Shown: piece by piece, positions 17,049 through 25,081 of the stretch
Position numbering within the stretch: position 1 is the stretch's first letter
How the letters are laid out: each line of letters starts with the position of its first letter
Program-made: the position numbers and the translations under genes
Notes under the pieces: generated by a model
Told to the model about the DNA's origin: nothing
What the model saw: the letters and a program-made list of their open reading frames with translations, nothing else
Databases searched by the model: none
Assembly: GCA_046545815.1 (NCBI GenBank)
Contig: JBKGZA010000009.1
Span: forward strand, 1-36,487
Source: JAGXLC01 sp046545815
GTDB taxonomy: Bacteria > Bacteroidota > Bacteroidia > Bacteroidales > UBA12077
Length of the DNA stretch: 36,487 bases
Reading direction: 5' to 3'

Positions 17049-18341
17049 TCACAGTGATTTTATTATATAATAGTTCTTCTTGCCTTTCTGGACAAGCAGA
17101 TATTTGTTATTCAATAGCTGGCCGGAGTCTACTTCTGTTTCCATAGACTGCACCTTTTCTTTATTGATGCTCAGCCCGCCGTTTTTTATCAGCCGTCTGA
17201 CTTCTCCCTTGGAAGCAAAAACCTCTGTTTCAGAGGCCAGCAGGTCCATAACATTCATGCCTGAATCCAACTTTCCACGTGGAACCTCATACACGGGTAC
17301 CCCTTCAAAGACGGAAAGGAAGGTTTTTTCATCCAGTAACTGGAGCTCACTGGTAGTTGATTTGCCAAACAGAATTTTACTGGCTTCCACAGCCCGGTTG
17401 TATTCTTCCCTTGAATGTACCATTACAGTAACCTCCTCGGCCAGTTTCTGCTGAAGCTGTCGTTTATGAGGTGCTTCACGGTGTTCGGCAATCAGTTGAT
17501 CGATCTCTTCTTTTGGCAGCACAGTAAAGATCCTGACGTGCTTTTCAGCATCTTCATCGCTTACATTGAGCCAGAACTGGTAAAACTTATATGGAGAAGT
17601 CAGTTCCGGATCCAGCCATACATTTCCTTCTTCGGTTTTTCCGAATTTTCCTCCATCCGATTTGGTGATCAGCGGACAGGTGAGGGCATAGGCTTCTCCT
17701 CCAAGTTTGCGACGAATCAATTCCGTTCCGGTAGTGATGTTGCCCCATTGGTCGGAGCCACCCATCTGAAGCTTGCAGTTTTTAGTTTTGTACAAATGAT
17801 AAAAATCGGTAGCCTGCACCAATTGATAGGAAAACTCGGTAAAAGACATCCCGTATACGGCATCCTCTCCAAGCCTTTTCTTCACCGAATCCTTGGACAT
17901 CATGTAATTTACAGTAATATGTTTCCCGATATCCCTGATGAATTCAAGAAAAGAATAATTTTTCATCCAGTCATAATTGTTCACCAGTTCGGCGGAGTTC
18001 TCCTTATTTGATTGAAAATCAAGAAAATTTGAGAGTTGCTCCTTTAATGCGTTTTCATTTTCCCGAAGTTCTTTTTCATCGAGCAAATTGCGCTCTTTTG
18101 ATTTACCGGAAGGGTCGCCGATCATTCCGGTAGCTCCGCCCAGTAATGCAATTGGTTTATGCCCGGCCCGCTGAAAATGCTTCAACAGCATTACAGAAGT
18201 GAGATGGCCAATATGCAAAGATTTGGCTGTTGGATCAATACCCACATAAGCTGTTGTCATTTCCTCGTTGAGCAATTCTTCCGTACCGGGCATGATATTG
18301 TGCAACATACCCCTCCACCTGAGTTCTTCTACAAAATTCAT
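17049..18341 (-). CDS. tyrS: Tyrosyl-tRNA synthetase
   Basis: Charges tRNA-Tyr. The 430-residue product is a standard bacterial TyrRS. The class I HIGH motif is at 43-46 (SLHIGHLTSV), the tyrosine pocket and ATP site GGATGMIGDPSGKSKER follows, QMGGSDQWGNI is intact, and the KMSKS equivalent is KFGKT at 232-236, the usual variant for this family. A C-terminal S4 RNA-binding domain (about 360-430) has GEVRRLIKNGGLSINKEKV. A -7 match, TATCTTTG on this strand (18360-18367), lies about 20 bp before the start. The coding sequence contains a parS-like core at 17271-17286. Confidence 0.97.
   Translation of the reverse strand: MNFVEELRWRGMLHNIMPGTEELLNEEMTTAYVGIDPTAKSLHIGHLTSVMLLKHFQRAGHKPIALLGGATGMIGDPSGKSKERNLLDEKELRENENALKEQLSNFLDFQSNKENSAELVNNYDWMKNYSFLEFIRDIGKHITVNYMMSKDSVKKRLGEDAVYGMSFTEFSYQLVQATDFYHLYKTKNCKLQMGGSDQWGNITTGTELIRRKLGGEAYALTCPLITKSDGGKFGKTEEGNVWLDPELTSPYKFYQFWLNVSDEDAEKHVRIFTVLPKEEIDQLIAEHREAPHKRQLQQKLAEEVTVMVHSREEYNRAVEASKILFGKSTTSELQLLDEKTFLSVFEGVPVYEVPRGKLDSGMNVMDLLASETEVFASKGEVRRLIKNGGLSINKEKVQSMETEVDSGQLLNNKYLLVQKGKKNYYIIKSL
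17271..17286. promoter_or_regulatory. Weak parS-like site inside tyrS
   Basis: The bases match the ParB-site pattern TGTTCCACGTGGAACA at 13 of 16 positions, with the central 12-bp palindrome TTCCACGTGGAA complete and the outer bases wrong. It lies in codons for EVPRGKL. It could be chance or a secondary ParB site. Confidence 0.25.
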
Positions 18342-18359
18342 GGGTGCTTATTTTTGGGC

Positions 18360-18367
18360 CAAAGATA
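18360..18367 (-). promoter_or_regulatory. Candidate -7 promoter element for tyrS
   Basis: On the minus strand this reads TATCTTTG, a perfect TAnnTTTG, placed about 19 bp before the tyrS ATG. The nearest TTTTTG upstream is only 10 bp away, so the -33 element is unclear. Confidence 0.4.
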
Positions 18368-18411
18368 ACAATTGCTGCAAAAATAATCACATCTGTTACT
18401 CAAAAGCGGAA

Positions 18412-18957
18412 TTAAACCATACTTGCTCCCTCTTCTTCCCTTTTGTCTTCTTCGTAATCATAATCCTCCTGAAGTTCACCAAATTTCAGATAAGGGAAAA
18501 TCATGGGTGCAAAGCCGGAGAGGGGTTGGTATAAATAAGAATTGTTGATCCGTTCTTCGGGAATGAAATGGTATTTGTCGTTGGCTTTATTTATAAGAAC
18601 AAGAATAACGCTTAGAATAAATGCCGTCTTGGCTATACCCAGCAAAACACCCAGTATTCTGTTAATAAAACCCAGAGCAATGGCCTGGATAAGTTTTTCA
18701 ACGACTCTGGCCACGAGGTGCACAGCGATTACAATAACGACAAGAGTAATTGCAAAAGCAGCAATATTGAGGAAATCAGAAGATATTTCGAAATGATCCG
18801 AAAGTAAGGTAGCAGTAAAATCCGAGAACTTAATGGCTCCAAGTATACCCAAAATCAAGGCAGCCAAAGTGGAAAGCTGTAATATAAAACCTTTTGTAAA
18901 ACCCCTGTAGGCACTCCACAATAGCAAGACGATAACTATCAGGTCAATAAAATTCAT
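18412..18957 (-). CDS. CvpA-family membrane protein
   Basis: Inner-membrane protein of 181 residues with four hydrophobic helices, opening MNFIDLIVIVLLLWSAYRGFTKGFILQLSTL, the typical CvpA family start. The remaining helices (ALILGILGAIKF, FAITLVVIVIAVHLVARV, GVLLGIAKTAFILSVILVL) are followed by an acidic tail rich in Glu and Asp (EDYDYEEDKREEEG). CvpA was named for colicin V production; in other bacteria it affects envelope integrity and biofilm, but no molecular role is established. It lies 70 bp upstream of tyrS on the same strand and could share its transcript. Confidence 0.9.
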   Translation of the reverse strand: MNFIDLIVIVLLLWSAYRGFTKGFILQLSTLAALILGILGAIKFSDFTATLLSDHFEISSDFLNIAAFAITLVVIVIAVHLVARVVEKLIQAIALGFINRILGVLLGIAKTAFILSVILVLINKANDKYHFIPEERINNSYLYQPLSGFAPMIFPYLKFGELQEDYDYEEDKREEEGASMV

Positions 18958-19068
18958 TGCCGTGCTTTTTGAAAGTTAAAAATAATAAAAATTGAAGATA
19001 TCCCGGAAGAAACTGTGAAAGATGCATAATCTCACTGATCCGGCAATGGGGACAGAGCCCGGCTAGAA

Positions 19069-19100
19069 TTTGGTTAATTTGCGGAATTGTGATAATTTTG
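19069..19100 (+). promoter_or_regulatory. Bacteroidota-type promoter for tRNA-Arg
   Basis: TTTG at 19069-19072 and TAATTTTG at 19093-19100 are separated by 20 bp, matching the phylum's -33/-7 consensus TTTG-N19-22-TAnnTTTG. The tRNA begins 14 bp after the -7 box, so transcription would start just upstream of the mature 5' end. Confidence 0.65.
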
Positions 19101-19114
19101 AGCCGAATTAAGGC

Positions 19115-19186
19115 GGCCCCATAGTTCAAGGGATAGAATAGGAGTTTCCTAAACTCTAGATTCAGGTTCGAGTCCTGATGGGGCCA
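19115..19186 (+). tRNA. tRNA-Arg (anticodon CCT)
   Basis: A 72-nt cloverleaf reads AGG codons. The acceptor stem is GGCCCCA with TGGGGCC, D-stem GTTC/GAAT, anticodon stem GGAGT/ACTCT around loop TTCCTAA (anticodon CCT at 34-36), variable loop of four bases, T-stem TCAGG/CCTGA with loop TTCGAGT, discriminator A. The 3' CCA is not encoded and must be added after transcription, as is common in this phylum. It has its own promoter upstream and a hairpin terminator directly downstream. Confidence 0.95.
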
Positions 19187-19191
19187 CAAAA

Positions 19192-19227
19192 ACTGAAAAA
19201 GATCGCCCTTTTAGGGCCTTTTTCAGT
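19192..19227 (+). terminator. Terminator after tRNA-Arg
   Basis: An ACTGAAAAAG arm pairs with CTTTTTCAGT across an inner GCCC-TTTTA-GGGC helix, starting six bases after the tRNA. The A-rich left arm and T-rich right arm would act as a bidirectional intrinsic terminator. Confidence 0.75.
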
Positions 19228-19551
19228 CTTAAAATACTTTCAGGAAGGAAAATGCCGGTACAAAATGTAAAAACATCAATTTGACAATCTGCTTTTATTA
19301 TTTGCAGTATTTCTCCCCTTCCGCCAAACACAGAAAACAAAATGACCGCATCAGCTATTTCATATAATAATAAGAAACATGCTCCCGTCCGGCCAAATCA
19401 ATCTAACAAGTCAGTGCCTTCCGGGGCAAAAATCTATAAATAGTGTTAATTCACCACCAATTAATCATTATACGTCAAAAAATCCGTATCATTATTATTT
19501 AAAATTTCGCTAATTAAACAAAAAATTCTACTTTTATTTTAACTGATTTGA
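19228..19551. other. Noncoding spacer before the SpoIIE phosphatase
   Basis: About 320 AT-rich bases with no recognised gene. The only open frame worth noting is a 33-codon ATG frame at 19342-19443 with a basic product beginning MTASAISYNNKKHAPVR; nothing supports it. No clear promoter pair, riboswitch or repeat was seen. Confidence 0.5.
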
Positions 19552-21078
19552 ATGAGAAGCGTACCCAAAAGCATGAATATTTTACAAAAGCTTATACCCA
19601 CTAAAAAAAATACAAAGGAAGAATTTCAAGAGAAGGAGATGCATGTAGAACACATCATCAACAAAATACGGTTTATCATTCTTCTTGTTATTGCCTTTCT
19701 GGATATATTTTCCTCATTTTCGGACCAAATCACACTCATCAGTTCCGTAGAGGGCTACAAAGGAATATGCGCCTTTGTCCTGTTGCTCCCGCTTATCATC
19801 ATACTGCATAAAAAAACCAAAAGTGATCAGTACCATGAATGGATCAAATATCTGACTGTAAGCCTCGATCTCCTCATTGTTTTTCTGATCGTACTGCCGG
19901 TAGTAAATTCCAGTAACCCGGTACTCCCGGTCACCAAACTTGAATTTACGCTCACCGCCTCACTTTTCCTTGCCATAATCAATTCAGTAAGCGTATTAAG
20001 ACTAAGCCGGGCCATTATAGGATACAGCGCCCTCATCACCATGTTGCTGAATGCAACTCTTTATCTGGTGCAGGACGAATTCATCATGATCGGGCTACTG
20101 ACCACCCTCTTCCTTTTATTTTTCAGCATCTTCAATGGCTGGGCCACCGATTTTATACTGCAATATTTTTCCAACAGCCGAAAATTATCCGAAGCCTACG
20201 AGCACCTTCAGGTTGCGCACCAAAAAATTCAGCAGAAAAATGAAGAAATCACCAAAAAGAGCGAGCAGATAGAAAATCAGGTAGGATCTTTGGAAGAGGT
20301 ACACAAAGATTTGATGGACAGCCTCATTTATGCACAAAAGATTCAGGAGGCCCTCATCAACCATGATGAAATCATACATCCCCATGTCAAAGACCGTTTT
20401 ATCGTATTCAGACCCAGGGAGCATGTAAGTGGAGATTTCTACTGGGCATCCTGGAAAGATGAAAAATTGATTCTGGCTGTAGCAGACTGCACGGGCCACG
20501 GAGTTCCCGGAGCCTTCATGACCATGCTGGGTACAAGTTTTCTCAACGAAATTGTCAACAAGGAAAATATAACAGAACCAGATAAGATACTGAACGGCCT
20601 TCGTGACTCCATCATCAGGGCACTGCATCAGAGAGGCAAGATGTACGAGGCCAGAGATGGTATGGATATGGCGGTAATCCAGCTGGACAAAAAATCACAG
20701 AAGATGAAATTTGCCGGAGCAAACAATTCCCTGTGTTACATCCCCAACCTGGCTCATAAGGAAGAATCAGAAATTTATGAATTCAAAGGCGACCGCATGC
20801 CCATCTCCTTTCATTATAAAATGTATCCTTTCTCCCTCCTTGAATCAACCTATGCGAAAGGTGATCAGTTTTACCTGTATACCGACGGCTATATTGACCA
20901 GTTCGGAGGACCAAAGGGCAAAAAATTCAAGCTTGTGCCTTTCAAAAGAATGTTATTGAAAAATCACAAAATGAAGATGGAGGAACAAAAAAAGATACTG
21001 GAAAATACCATGGAAGATTGGCTGATGGATAAATACCAGCAAATTGACGATATAACCATTCTTGGCATACAGGTGTGA
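19552..21078 (+). CDS. Membrane-anchored SpoIIE/PP2C-type serine phosphatase
   Basis: A 508-residue signalling protein. Residues about 35-205 contain six or seven hydrophobic helices; 205-270 is a predicted coiled coil (VAHQKIQQKNEEITKKSEQIENQV); and 280-508 is the phosphatase domain. Metal-binding residues are present: FRPREHVSGDFYW, Asp312 in VADCTGHGVPGAF, Asp369/Asp372 in DGMDMAV, Asp445 in LYTDGYIDQFGG and Asp499/Asp500 in QIDDITIL. In other bacteria such enzymes dephosphorylate anti-sigma-factor antagonists or other targets in stress pathways. No such partner (STAS or HATPase switch kinase) lies beside it. It converges with a sensor histidine kinase. An in-frame Met eight codons in is an alternative start. 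Confidence 0.9.
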   Translation: MRSVPKSMNILQKLIPTKKNTKEEFQEKEMHVEHIINKIRFIILLVIAFLDIFSSFSDQITLISSVEGYKGICAFVLLLPLIIILHKKTKSDQYHEWIKYLTVSLDLLIVFLIVLPVVNSSNPVLPVTKLEFTLTASLFLAIINSVSVLRLSRAIIGYSALITMLLNATLYLVQDEFIMIGLLTTLFLLFFSIFNGWATDFILQYFSNSRKLSEAYEHLQVAHQKIQQKNEEITKKSEQIENQVGSLEEVHKDLMDSLIYAQKIQEALINHDEIIHPHVKDRFIVFRPREHVSGDFYWASWKDEKLILAVADCTGHGVPGAFMTMLGTSFLNEIVNKENITEPDKILNGLRDSIIRALHQRGKMYEARDGMDMAVIQLDKKSQKMKFAGANNSLCYIPNLAHKEESEIYEFKGDRMPISFHYKMYPFSLLESTYAKGDQFYLYTDGYIDQFGGPKGKKFKLVPFKRMLLKNHKMKMEEQKKILENTMEDWLMDKYQQIDDITILGIQV

Positions 21079-21166
21079 GGCTTTTGAAAATTCAATATTA
21101 TTCCATCTACGACCAGTCAGAACAGATGCATTATTTCAAATGTATTATTTTGTGCCCGTGGGCAGG

Positions 21167-22318
21167 CTATCTTCGGAGTGCGATACGCATGGTAGTTCCT
21201 TCATCGGGTTCAGAATGATAGACAAAAATTTTGCCATTATGATATTGCTCGACAATGCGTTTGGCCAATGATAATCCCAAACCCCATCCCCTTCTTTTAG
21301 AGGTATATCCGGGTTGAAAAATTGTTTTATGTTTTGATTTGGGAATGCCTTTCCCATTATCGGTGATGTCGATATACAACCAATTGTCCTTTTCATGAAG
21401 GGTAAGACGGATCTTCCCTTCTCCATTCATACTGTCAATGGAATTTTTGAAAAGATTCTCCACTACCCATTCGAACAATGCTTTGTTTAAAGGGACATAT
21501 ATTTCACTGTAGCGATCAAAATTTAAAGAAAACTCAACCCGTCGAGAAACCCGATATTTTATATAATTGACTGCATTTATAAGTATCGTGGGAATATTTT
21601 CCGATCTAAGTGAAGGTTTGGAACCGATCTTGGAAAACCTCTCCGTAATTTTTTTCAAGCGGTTGATGTCTTTTTCAATCTCCTGAACAATGGCCTGGTT
21701 TTCCATATTTTCCATTTTTAAAAGCTCAAGGTTGGCCAGCAAGCTGCTTGTTGGCGTTCCAAGCTGATGGGCTGTTTCCTTGGACATTCCAACCCAGACC
21801 TTATTCTGCTCTGACTTTTTGGAAGTACTAAAAGCATAATAGGAAATTAAAAGAAACAGAGCCACCACGCCAAGCTGGATCAGTGGAAAATAAGAAAGAC
21901 GGGTAAGTAATGTTGAATCCTTATAGAAAATATATTGTTTGCCTTCAGGTAACTTCACCTCAATAGGCTCATGGTCGCTTTTCATCTCACCTATTAACCG
22001 ATTCATTGCTGAATCCTTATTTTTATCAGGCAGATCAACATTCCGTGTGGATATGACCTTTTCATCTTCATTCGTCAGAATCATGGGAACGGTTTCATTG
22101 TTTTTAATTACTTCCAGAATAAAACTATAATCTTTGTCGATCTCTCTGCCGCTGGTAAGTTCTTTCATACCTTTGGCCCATAATTCTACCTTTTTACGTT
22201 CTTCTTTGGCAAGTTTTTCCGTGAGATCACTGGTAAACCTAAAAGAGGCCACGACAATGGTTATTGCGGCAATCAATAAATAAATCTTCCATCTTTGTTT
22301 CTGGTGATAGATGTTCAT
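21167..22318 (-). CDS. Sensor histidine kinase
   Basis: Inner-membrane two-component sensor of 383 residues: a first membrane helix at about 11-29, a periplasmic stretch of about 110 residues, a second helix at about 141-163, then the kinase. The phospho-acceptor His184 lies in SKETAHQLGTPTSSLLANLE, a variant H box with HQ in place of the usual HE. The ATPase domain has VENLFKNSIDSM (N box), DNGKGIPKS (G1) and RRGWGLGLSLAKRIVEQYHNG (G2). No response regulator is adjacent, so it is an orphan within this window. It lies 31 bp downstream of the AsmA-like gene on the same strand and is probably co-transcribed with it, hinting at an envelope-related signal (inference). Confidence 0.92.
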   Translation of the reverse strand: MNIYHQKQRWKIYLLIAAITIVVASFRFTSDLTEKLAKEERKKVELWAKGMKELTSGREIDKDYSFILEVIKNNETVPMILTNEDEKVISTRNVDLPDKNKDSAMNRLIGEMKSDHEPIEVKLPEGKQYIFYKDSTLLTRLSYFPLIQLGVVALFLLISYYAFSTSKKSEQNKVWVGMSKETAHQLGTPTSSLLANLELLKMENMENQAIVQEIEKDINRLKKITERFSKIGSKPSLRSENIPTILINAVNYIKYRVSRRVEFSLNFDRYSEIYVPLNKALFEWVVENLFKNSIDSMNGEGKIRLTLHEKDNWLYIDITDNGKGIPKSKHKTIFQPGYTSKRRGWGLGLSLAKRIVEQYHNGKIFVYHSEPDEGTTMRIALRR

Positions 22319-22349
22319 AAAGGGATATTCAGTTTTTTGAAAAAAGGCA

Positions 22350-24956
22350 TCACTTTATAGTATCCTCCTCCCATTCAATAACAAACTCTTCTTCTGATTG
22401 GTTGGAGGGCTCCCCGCCTTGGTTTTCCCTTTCCGGGTTATCACCTGAATCCTCTTCCCAGCTTATACCAAACCCTCCCCCCTCATCATTGCTTTCTTTC
22501 GAATGCATCACCGAATCTTTGCTGAACCAGCCAAATTCTTCATTGAGTATGGCTTTTAATTCTTTCTTTTCTTTTTTGAGATCCTCCCTGATCTTATTTT
22601 TCACGCCTTCCTTATCATACTGTATTGCATATTTTTCAGGTGTTCCGTGAATTTTCAGGAAAAGTTTTGTGCGTCCCACCTCATCATCCTGAATGTTTCC
22701 GAACTCCGTCCGAAAATCATTCTGCTGCCGGGCCCTTTTGGAAAGCACCTGGGATAAAAGCAAGTTTACCTGATAAGAAAAATCATTATCAAAAGAATGG
22801 TATCCTGAAACGGAAATGTCAAAGGCTGAAGAATGGATGTCCATCTCCGGGATATATATGGTACGATCTTCTATGGTAATCTCATTGGATAATTGAGAAA
22901 AAGTAACGTGTTTGATTTCAGAGAGGTTCACAAAATTAGACATCTGTATTAAAGGCTCAAAATCTATTAGTTCACCATCATTAATTTCGAAATCACTTAA
23001 AATATATAAACTATTTTTATTAAACTTCAAATGTTTATCCAATTCTGATTCAAGTTTTACTTCACCATTGATAAATCCGTTTATATTTTCCCTGGTAATA
23101 TAATCTTGTCCAAAGTCTCTGAACGTGTTGAATACATTGTGAATATTTATATTATCCATATAAAGCCGGGAATCAAGCAGATAATAAGAATCTTTCCCAG
23201 TGTCTTTAAAAGTGGCATCGGCATAGGTTTGCCCCTGGAAAGCTTTAAAACGGAGCCGGTTCATTTCAATAAGTCCCTCGGAAATAGCGACTCTGCCTCT
23301 CATCTTTGAGGCGTTGAAGCGATTCCACTGAAACCATCCGGCTGTGAAATCTATATTTCCATCCATTTTGCGGGGAAACTGAAAATTCAGCAAAGAATCA
23401 TCAGGATGGCTTCTTTTTACAAAAAAACGATCCATGTTGATGGCCTTACTCTCCATGGACAGATCAAAACGATAAGGTTTTGAAGTATCGGTAAGATTTT
23501 CATAAATCTCATGAATGGTTCCGTTAATTACCATATTATTACCGTTGAATGAGGCTTGAAGGCTATCCAGGTACAGATCTCTGTCCAGGTAAGCGAAACC
23601 GCTTTCCAAAGCAATATTGAACCGATCCTTGTTCATGGTAAAATCATTAAAGGTAGCATCACCGGTCAATCTCCCGGAACGGATAAGATGTGCCGGCTGG
23701 TCCATATCTTCCATATCATCATTCAGTTCATAATTAAGATAAACTGTTCCGCCGGAGTTCTCCAATGCAGTATTTGTGAAATAATCAGAAGAATTTACCA
23801 GGTTAAGCAGGGCAGAACCTTCAACAGAAAGCTGGGGATGCTTAAAATCAGCAATTTCCAGGTTACAGTTTAGTTCACTTTCATTCCACTCAGCGTGCAG
23901 ATCGTTCAAAGTCAGCAAAGATGATTCAGGTGAATTGTAGCGTCCGTTGGAGAGGTAGCCTTTGACAGAAATATTTTTCAATCTCAGGGGTTGTTCTTTA
24001 TTATTCAAAAGCATTTCCCCCCGGCTCAAATTAAAATCAGCCTTAAATTCGGGCCGGCCGTTTTTAACCGGGCCGTTAAGCCGGGCATAAAAATCAAGCT
24101 TCCCTTCATTTACCGGGAGTGCTTCCAACTTTTCCCTTATTTGCCATGGAAGATACAAACGGGTATTCTTCACATCGAGATTGTTGCCTTTGAGGCTGAG
24201 ATCCAAAACCTGCGTTTTTTTGTTAAAAGAACCCTCTGCCCTGAAAGGTAAATCCTCATAATAAATTTTCCCGGACTTCACTGCATACCTGTCCGGATTC
24301 ACGAGAAGGCTGAGAGAGAGCTTTACATTTTTTTGCTCCATATATGAAAAGTCATCCATTGTCAAATTATCCACAAACAACCTAGAATCTAACATTAAAT
24401 CGAATTTAGCCGAGCTGAAATCTCCACTTAAAACAGTCTTTGGAGCATGACCTTCCAGGGCAAAACTACGATCTGCATTTAAGATAGAGTAATACAAATT
24501 GTTAAATACAAGTTTATTGATTGTCAGGGTAACCTTATCAGAAGGTTCCTTCCTGAACTTCATCCGGGTAGGTTTTTTACCCGAGGTGATATTCAACTGG
24601 GATTGATTGACATGTATCTTATCCAGCTTATATTTTCCTGTAAAAAGATCGACCACATCAAACTGAAAATAGATCTCCTCCGCTGAAAAGCTGATCGATC
24701 CGTCCTTGCCTTCTTCCTCATCTGATAATGAATAAAGTTCAAAAGATTTCAATTCCACCACAGCATTGGGAAACTTCTTCAGAAGGGACAAATTCACATC
24801 TCCGGCACTTATGTCTTCTTCCACACGCCGGTTAAGCTCTTTCAGGAAAATCTCAGATACTTCGTCTTCATAGACAAATGAAATGATGAAAGACACCACA
24901 ATGACTACAAAAATGGAAAAAAACAATCCTGATAAAACTGACAAAACAATCCTCAT
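22350..24956 (-). CDS. AsmA-like envelope protein
   Basis: An 868-residue protein with an N-terminal membrane anchor (MRIVLSVLSGLFFSIFVVIVVSFIISFV) and a long periplasmic beta-rich body, the layout of AsmA/TamB-related proteins that are thought to bridge phospholipid transport or barrel assembly across the periplasm. Recognisable pieces are the post-helix VNLSLLKKFPNAVVELKSFEL and the C-terminal ISVSGYHSFDNDFSYQVNLLLS typical of the AsmA C-terminal region. The C-terminal 60 residues are very acidic and carry two similar ends (GISWEEDSGD and VIEWEEDTIK). It is the first gene of a probable two-gene operon with the histidine kinase. Family assignment rests on pattern, not on a catalytic motif. 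Confidence 0.78.
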   Translation of the reverse strand: MRIVLSVLSGLFFSIFVVIVVSFIISFVYEDEVSEIFLKELNRRVEEDISAGDVNLSLLKKFPNAVVELKSFELYSLSDEEEGKDGSISFSAEEIYFQFDVVDLFTGKYKLDKIHVNQSQLNITSGKKPTRMKFRKEPSDKVTLTINKLVFNNLYYSILNADRSFALEGHAPKTVLSGDFSSAKFDLMLDSRLFVDNLTMDDFSYMEQKNVKLSLSLLVNPDRYAVKSGKIYYEDLPFRAEGSFNKKTQVLDLSLKGNNLDVKNTRLYLPWQIREKLEALPVNEGKLDFYARLNGPVKNGRPEFKADFNLSRGEMLLNNKEQPLRLKNISVKGYLSNGRYNSPESSLLTLNDLHAEWNESELNCNLEIADFKHPQLSVEGSALLNLVNSSDYFTNTALENSGGTVYLNYELNDDMEDMDQPAHLIRSGRLTGDATFNDFTMNKDRFNIALESGFAYLDRDLYLDSLQASFNGNNMVINGTIHEIYENLTDTSKPYRFDLSMESKAINMDRFFVKRSHPDDSLLNFQFPRKMDGNIDFTAGWFQWNRFNASKMRGRVAISEGLIEMNRLRFKAFQGQTYADATFKDTGKDSYYLLDSRLYMDNINIHNVFNTFRDFGQDYITRENINGFINGEVKLESELDKHLKFNKNSLYILSDFEINDGELIDFEPLIQMSNFVNLSEIKHVTFSQLSNEITIEDRTIYIPEMDIHSSAFDISVSGYHSFDNDFSYQVNLLLSQVLSKRARQQNDFRTEFGNIQDDEVGRTKLFLKIHGTPEKYAIQYDKEGVKNKIREDLKKEKKELKAILNEEFGWFSKDSVMHSKESNDEGGGFGISWEEDSGDNPERENQGGEPSNQSEEEFVIEWEEDTIK

Positions 24957-24982
24957 AATTGTGTCGTTAATTCACACAGCCA

Positions 24983-24990
24983 CAAACTTA
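24983..24990 (-). promoter_or_regulatory. Candidate -7 promoter element for the AsmA-like/kinase operon
   Basis: Minus-strand TAAGTTTG fits TAnnTTTG and lies about 27 bp before the AsmA-like start. The best TTTG upstream (25016-25019) is 25 bp away, slightly longer than the usual spacer. Confidence 0.4.
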
Positions 24991-25081
24991 CTGAATACTT
25001 AAACGAAAACCATACCAAAATGGTACAGCAGATTGGGAAAGGATTTAATAAAACAAGCAATTGCTTAACCGTGGCGGAGAT

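Noticed and set aside
18944..19189. Minus-strand frame starting MWPHQDSNLNLEF
   Set aside because: Also the antisense of tRNA-Arg; this peptide type is a common annotation artefact, and the frame runs into cvpA.
19149..19340. Minus-strand frame ending in APSGLEPESRV
   Set aside because: Its C-terminus is the antisense reading of tRNA-Arg, a known source of false proteins.
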